NCBI GenBank assembly: GCA_019973575.1
Contig: BPUI01000001.1
Coordinates: 2,616,342-2,680,341, forward strand
Direction of reading: 5' to 3'
DNA: 64,000 nucleotides
From: Gemmatimonadetes bacterium T265
GTDB lineage: Bacteria > Gemmatimonadota > Gemmatimonadetes > Gemmatimonadales > Gemmatimonadaceae
Shown here: one piece after another, positions 60,857-64,000 of the stretch
Position numbering within the stretch: the stretch's first letter is position 1
Layout: every line of letters starts with the position of its first letter
Notes under the pieces: generated by a model
What the model was told of the DNA's origin: nothing
The model's database searches: none
Seen by the model: only the letters and a program-made list of their open reading frames with translations
Program-made: the position numbers and the translations under genes

Positions 60857-61519
60857 ATGGCAACGACCGAGGACGTCCGCGACGAGCGGCTCACGCCGGA
60901 CACGACACCGGCAGGAACTACAGCAGGGCTGCAACGCGCCGATAGGGCGCAGGCGGCGGAACGCGGCGCACAGCGCGCGCAGTTCGAACGGGAGGCGCTG
61001 CAACATCTCGACGCGCTGTACTCCTTCGCCCTCAAACTCGCGCGCGGTCGCGACGACGCGGAGGACCTCGTCTCCGACACGCTCCTCCGCGCCTTCGAGC
61101 GGTGGGAGCAGTACCGGCTCGGCACAAACATCCGCGCGTGGCTGTTCACGATCCTCTATCACGTGTTCGTCAGCCGCAAGCGGCGCGTCGACGCGCGCGA
61201 GGTGCAGTCGCACGAGGACGCGGACGGCTGGTGCGCCCACGAACCGGTCGGCGAGGCCGACCCCGAGGGGCGGTTCTACGACTCGTTCCTCGACGAGGAG
61301 ATCACGCGCGCCATCGCCGCGCTCCCCGACGAGTACCGGTCCGCGGTCCTGCTGAGCGACGTGCAGGGGCTGCGGTACGCGGAGATCGCGGAAGTCCTGC
61401 ACGTACCCGAGGGAACCGTGAAGTCGCGCCTCTTCCGGGGCCGCCGGATCCTACAGCGAAAGCTCGCGCAGTACGCCGTCGAAATGGGTTATCTCAAGCT
61501 GGCGCCGACGCCCGCCTGA
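60857..61519 (+). CDS. ECF-type RNA polymerase sigma factor
   Basis: A 220-residue extracytoplasmic-function sigma factor. Region 2 is seen in HLDALYSFALKLARGRDDAE, DLVSDTLLRAFERWEQY and NIRAWLFTILYHVFVSRKRR. Region 4 is DEYRSAVLLSDVQGLRYAEI followed by VLHVPEGTVKSRLFRGRRIL. The N-terminal 40 residues are a variable extension. The ATG at 60857 is used. No anti-sigma factor or zinc-binding partner lies next to it, so its signal is not evident. It follows the TetR gene by 83 bases with a small hairpin between. Confidence 0.93.
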   Translation: MATTEDVRDERLTPDTTPAGTTAGLQRADRAQAAERGAQRAQFEREALQHLDALYSFALKLARGRDDAEDLVSDTLLRAFERWEQYRLGTNIRAWLFTILYHVFVSRKRRVDAREVQSHEDADGWCAHEPVGEADPEGRFYDSFLDEEITRAIAALPDEYRSAVLLSDVQGLRYAEIAEVLHVPEGTVKSRLFRGRRILQRKLAQYAVEMGYLKLAPTPA

Positions 61520-61569
61520 CCGCCCGGGGCGTGTGCCCGCGCCATGACGGTCGCGGCTACATTCGCGGC

Positions 61570-62169
61570 ATGTCCACACCGCCGCTGTCGCTCGCCGACG
61601 TGCGCACCGTCGCCGTCGGATCGGCTAACCCCGTGAAGGTCGCCGCGGTCCGCGCCGTGCTCGCCCGCGTCGCCCCGGGAGCCGTCGTCGAAAGCGTGGC
61701 CGTGGCGTCCGGGGTCCCCGACCAGCCGTGGGGCGACGCCGAAACGCGCCGCGGCGCGACGATCCGCGCGCGTGCGGCGCTGCGGGCGGCTGGCGCGGAC
61801 CTCGGCGTTGGCATCGAAGGCGGGGTGGTGGAGGAAGCGGACGAGGTCGACGACGCCGTCCCGCGCGGGCTCTGGACGTGCGCGTGGGCCGCGGTCGCCG
61901 AACCGGACGGCCGCGTGCACCGCGGCGGCTCGCTCGCGATGCCGTTGCCCGCGCCGGTCGCCGAGCGTGTGCGGGCCGGCGCGGAGCTCGGGCACGCGAT
62001 GGACGCGCTCCTCGGCACGACCGGGACCAAACACCGCGGCGGCACGGTCGGCGTGCTCACCGCGGGGCTTATCGACCGGCGTCAGGCATACGAGGTCATT
62101 CTCACCTACGCGCTCGCCCCACTCCTCGCCCCGGACCTGCTGGCCACGTCGGCGCGCGGGCGATCGTGA
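61570..62169 (+). CDS. Inosine/xanthosine triphosphatase-like protein (DUF84, YjjX-type)
   Basis: A 199-residue nucleotide-sanitising phosphatase family member. It has VAVGSANPVKVAAVRAVLAR at the N-terminus, the GVPDQPWGDAETRRGATIRA loop and LGVGIEGGVVEE, matching YjjX, which hydrolyses ITP and XTP to keep them out of nucleic acids. The ATG at 61570 precedes the first strand. Its TGA overlaps the next gene's GTG (GTGA), which suggests translational coupling with the thioesterase. Confidence 0.88.
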   Translation: MSTPPLSLADVRTVAVGSANPVKVAAVRAVLARVAPGAVVESVAVASGVPDQPWGDAETRRGATIRARAALRAAGADLGVGIEGGVVEEADEVDDAVPRGLWTCAWAAVAEPDGRVHRGGSLAMPLPAPVAERVRAGAELGHAMDALLGTTGTKHRGGTVGVLTAGLIDRRQAYEVILTYALAPLLAPDLLATSARGRS

Positions 62170-62669
62170 CGCCGGACACACACCGGTCCGAAACGGCGGG
62201 CGCGCCCCCGCCGGGGGCGTTCGAGGTCGCCGTGCGGGCGGAGTGGGCGGACGTGGACCTCGTCGGAATCGTGCGGTACAGCGCCTACCCGCGGCTGTTG
62301 GACGTCGCGGAGGCCGAGTGGTTCCGCGCGGCGGGGCTCGCCTTTCCGCGTGTCCAGACCGAGTACGGCGTCGTGCTCGTCCGGCGCGTGCTGCACCTCG
62401 AATACCGGGCGCCGGCGCGCTACGACGCGGAGTTGCGCGTGGCGCTCTGGGTCGCGCACGCGGCACGGAGCGCGCTCACGTTCGGCGTTGCCGTACGCGA
62501 CGCGATCGGGAAGGGAACACACGTCACCGGGCACGTGGTGGTCGTCGCGGTCGACGAGTCCACGCTCGCGAAGGTCGCGCTCCCGGCGGAGCTCGTCGCC
62601 CGCCTGGGCAGCACCGCGCGGACGCACGACGTCGCGCACGAGTCGGCGCGCGGGTCGCCGCCCCGGTAA
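62166..62669 (+). CDS. Hotdog-fold acyl-CoA thioesterase
   Basis: A 167-residue single-hotdog protein of the 4-hydroxybenzoyl-CoA thioesterase/YbgC type. RAEWADVDLVGIVRYSAYPR carries the catalytic Asp region before the central helix; LLDVAEAEWFRAAGL and EYGVVLVRRVLHLEYRAPAR follow. It starts with GTG, overlapping the upstream stop codon, and ends 31 bases before ispH. The acyl-CoA substrate is unknown. The last 30 residues are a variable polar tail. Confidence 0.85.
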   Translation: MTPDTHRSETAGAPPPGAFEVAVRAEWADVDLVGIVRYSAYPRLLDVAEAEWFRAAGLAFPRVQTEYGVVLVRRVLHLEYRAPARYDAELRVALWVAHAARSALTFGVAVRDAIGKGTHVTGHVVVVAVDESTLAKVALPAELVARLGSTARTHDVAHESARGSPPR

Positions 62670-62688
62670 CCACGTCGGCCGGGCGGGG

Positions 62689-62694
62689 TATATT
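62689..62694 (+). promoter_or_regulatory. Candidate -10 box for ispH
   Basis: TATATT ends six bases before the ATG at 62701, which would place the transcription start on or next to the start codon. It is the most A/T-rich hexamer in the gap. No convincing Shine-Dalgarno or -35 is seen. Confidence 0.35.
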
Positions 62695-62700
62695 GCTCGT

Positions 62701-63969
62701 ATGGCGACTCTCGATCCGGCGGTGTACGTCCGCAAGGGCTTCGGCCTCAAGGCCGAGGTGCAGGCGACGCTCGCGGCCGACTACGACGGCCGGCTCGTGG
62801 ACCTGCTGCGGGCCCGCGACTACACGCTTTCGGCGGGCGGGATGACGGTGCGCCTCGCGCGCGAGTTCGGCTTCTGCTACGGGGTGGAGCGCGCCGTGGA
62901 TTACGCGTACCAGACGCGGACGAAGTTCCCGGACCGGCGCGTGTGGCTCGCGGGCGAGATCATCCACAACCCGCACGTGAACGCCCGGCTGCGCGAGATG
63001 GGGGTCGGGTTTCTCGCGCTCGCGCCGGTGGTGCCCGACACGCCGGCGTTCGATTACGGACCGGTCGCGTCGGACGACGTCGTGATCCTGCCGGCGTTCG
63101 GGGTGACCATCCACGACTTCGCGGCGCTGCGCGCGCTGGGGTGCGTCGTCGTCGACACGACGTGCGGGTCGGTGCTCAACGTCTGGAAGCGCGTCGACGC
63201 GTACGCGCGCGACGGGTATACGGCGCTCATCCACGGCAAGTACTCGCACGAGGAGACGCGGGCGACGGCGAGCCAGGTGCAGAAGCACCCGGGCGGGCGC
63301 TGGCTCGTGGTGCGCGACCTCGACGAGGCGCGGCTCGTCTGCGACTACGTGGAGGGGCGGGGCGACCGGGCGGCCTTCCTCGCGCGGTTCGCGCGCGCGG
63401 CGTCGCCCGACTTCGACCCGGACCGCGACCTGTCGCGGGTCGGCGTCGCGAACCAGACGACGATGCTCGCGCGCGAGTCGCTCGCGGTCGCGGACTTGGT
63501 GGGCGCGGCGATGGCGCGCGCCCGGGGCGAGGCGTACCGCGCCGCGAATTTTCGCTCGTTCGACACGATTTGCTCCGCGACGCAGGAGCGGCAGGACGCG
63601 GTCGCCGAGTTGTTAGGCGAGCCGCTCGACGCGATGGTCGTCGTGGGCGGCTACAACTCGAGCAACACGATGTCGCTCGCGGCGCTCTGCGCGGCGCGCG
63701 TGCCGACCTACCACATCGAGAGCCCGGACGCGATCGACCCGGCGCGGGGCGTGGTGCGGTACCGCCCGGCGGGCGCGCACACGCAGGAGGCGGAGGCGGC
63801 CGGGTGGCTCCCGCGCGGCGCGGTGCGCGTGGGGCTGACGGCGGGCGCGAGCACGCCCAACAGCAAGATCGGCGAGACGGTGGCGCGGCTGTTCGCGATG
63901 CGCGGCGTGCAGGCCGAGGCGCTGCTGGCGGCGGCGGACGCGGCGTTAGCCGCGCCCGCTTCGGCGTAG
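62701..63969 (+). CDS. ispH: 4-hydroxy-3-methylbut-2-enyl diphosphate reductase
   Basis: Last enzyme of the MEP isoprenoid pathway, an iron-sulfur protein making IPP and DMAPP. The 422 residues match the longer cyanobacterial/plant-type IspH rather than the roughly 310-residue E. coli form. Cluster cysteines are visible in FGFCYGVERAVDYAY, DTTCGSVLNVWKR and FDTICSATQERQDA. Substrate-binding residues are in EIIHNPHVN, GKYSHEETRATAS, VVVGGYNSSNTMSLA and TAGASTPNSKIGE. The ATG at 62701 is used, with TATATT just upstream. It ends 31 bases before the right edge of the window, where nothing further is seen. Confidence 0.96.
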   Translation: MATLDPAVYVRKGFGLKAEVQATLAADYDGRLVDLLRARDYTLSAGGMTVRLAREFGFCYGVERAVDYAYQTRTKFPDRRVWLAGEIIHNPHVNARLREMGVGFLALAPVVPDTPAFDYGPVASDDVVILPAFGVTIHDFAALRALGCVVVDTTCGSVLNVWKRVDAYARDGYTALIHGKYSHEETRATASQVQKHPGGRWLVVRDLDEARLVCDYVEGRGDRAAFLARFARAASPDFDPDRDLSRVGVANQTTMLARESLAVADLVGAAMARARGEAYRAANFRSFDTICSATQERQDAVAELLGEPLDAMVVVGGYNSSNTMSLAALCAARVPTYHIESPDAIDPARGVVRYRPAGAHTQEAEAAGWLPRGAVRVGLTAGASTPNSKIGETVARLFAMRGVQAEALLAAADAALAAPASA

Positions 63970-64000
63970 GCGGTGCGCAAGCGGCGCGCGGACGCTCGCG

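Overview
The window is a very GC-rich bacterial chromosome segment with densely packed genes. It carries many GTG starts, SusC/SusD outer-membrane proteins, zinc metalloproteases of the HExxHxxGLxHN type, GGMG-type Ser/Thr kinases, a long IspH, and an SxtJ/DUF5989 cassette. This combination fits Gemmatimonadota (Gemmatirosa/Gemmatimonas-like) best. That placement is an inference from gene content; no rRNA or other taxonomic marker is present. No rRNA, tRNA, CRISPR array, transposase or prophage was seen.

Region 1 (1-18.6 kb) is an arabinose/galactose-glycan utilisation locus. On the minus strand lie a LacI regulator, SusC, SusD and a GH43 lipoprotein, then a second GH43 and araA, which runs off the left edge. 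On the plus strand, divergent from lacI, are galT, galK and a GH5-like secreted glycosidase. Imported oligosaccharides would be cleaved by the GH43/GH5 enzymes, arabinose would enter via AraA, and galactose via GalK/GalT. A plus-strand cassette sits between the two GH43 genes: SGNH-TPR membrane protein, NodU-type carbamoyltransferase, SxtJ and DUF5989.

Region 2 (18.6-28.3 kb) holds small membrane and [2Fe-2S] proteins, an RCC1-repeat lipoprotein, a small HNH nuclease, an amidohydrolase remnant, a DinB-like protein and a KirBac potassium channel. It ends with a CarboxypepD_reg protein, an NlpC/P60 protein lacking its catalytic cysteine, and a PDZ protein. Region 3 (28.3-46 kb) holds a fused branched-chain 2-oxoacid dehydrogenase E1, a zinc metalloprotease, a lipoprotein, a second HNH protein and an LssY-C-like protein. 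It continues with an L,D-transpeptidase, glutamine-dependent NAD synthetase, a class A penicillin-binding protein, a vanadium-haloperoxidase/PAP2 lipoprotein with a barrel protein, and Lon.

Region 4 (46-64 kb) opens with a ten-copy 11-bp minisatellite between lon and two tandem paralogous Ser/Thr kinases. It continues with a TPR protein, two alpha/beta hydrolases, a YdcF protein, a pseudopilin, phosphofructokinase, a calcium-motif secreted protein and an atypical DEAH helicase. It ends with a TetR regulator with a perfect operator, an ECF sigma factor, a DUF84 NTPase, a thioesterase and IspH.

The most unusual window-wide signal is the octamer CGTTAGGC. By hand count it occurs 32 times on the two strands, in several reading frames, often at stop codons, and once as an inverted pair forming a terminator between convergent genes. 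It behaves like a DNA-uptake-type or other genome-signature sequence. Several perfect hairpins at convergent gene ends, REP-like palindromes (one inside the nadE coding region) and three possible leaderless promoters complete the non-coding picture.
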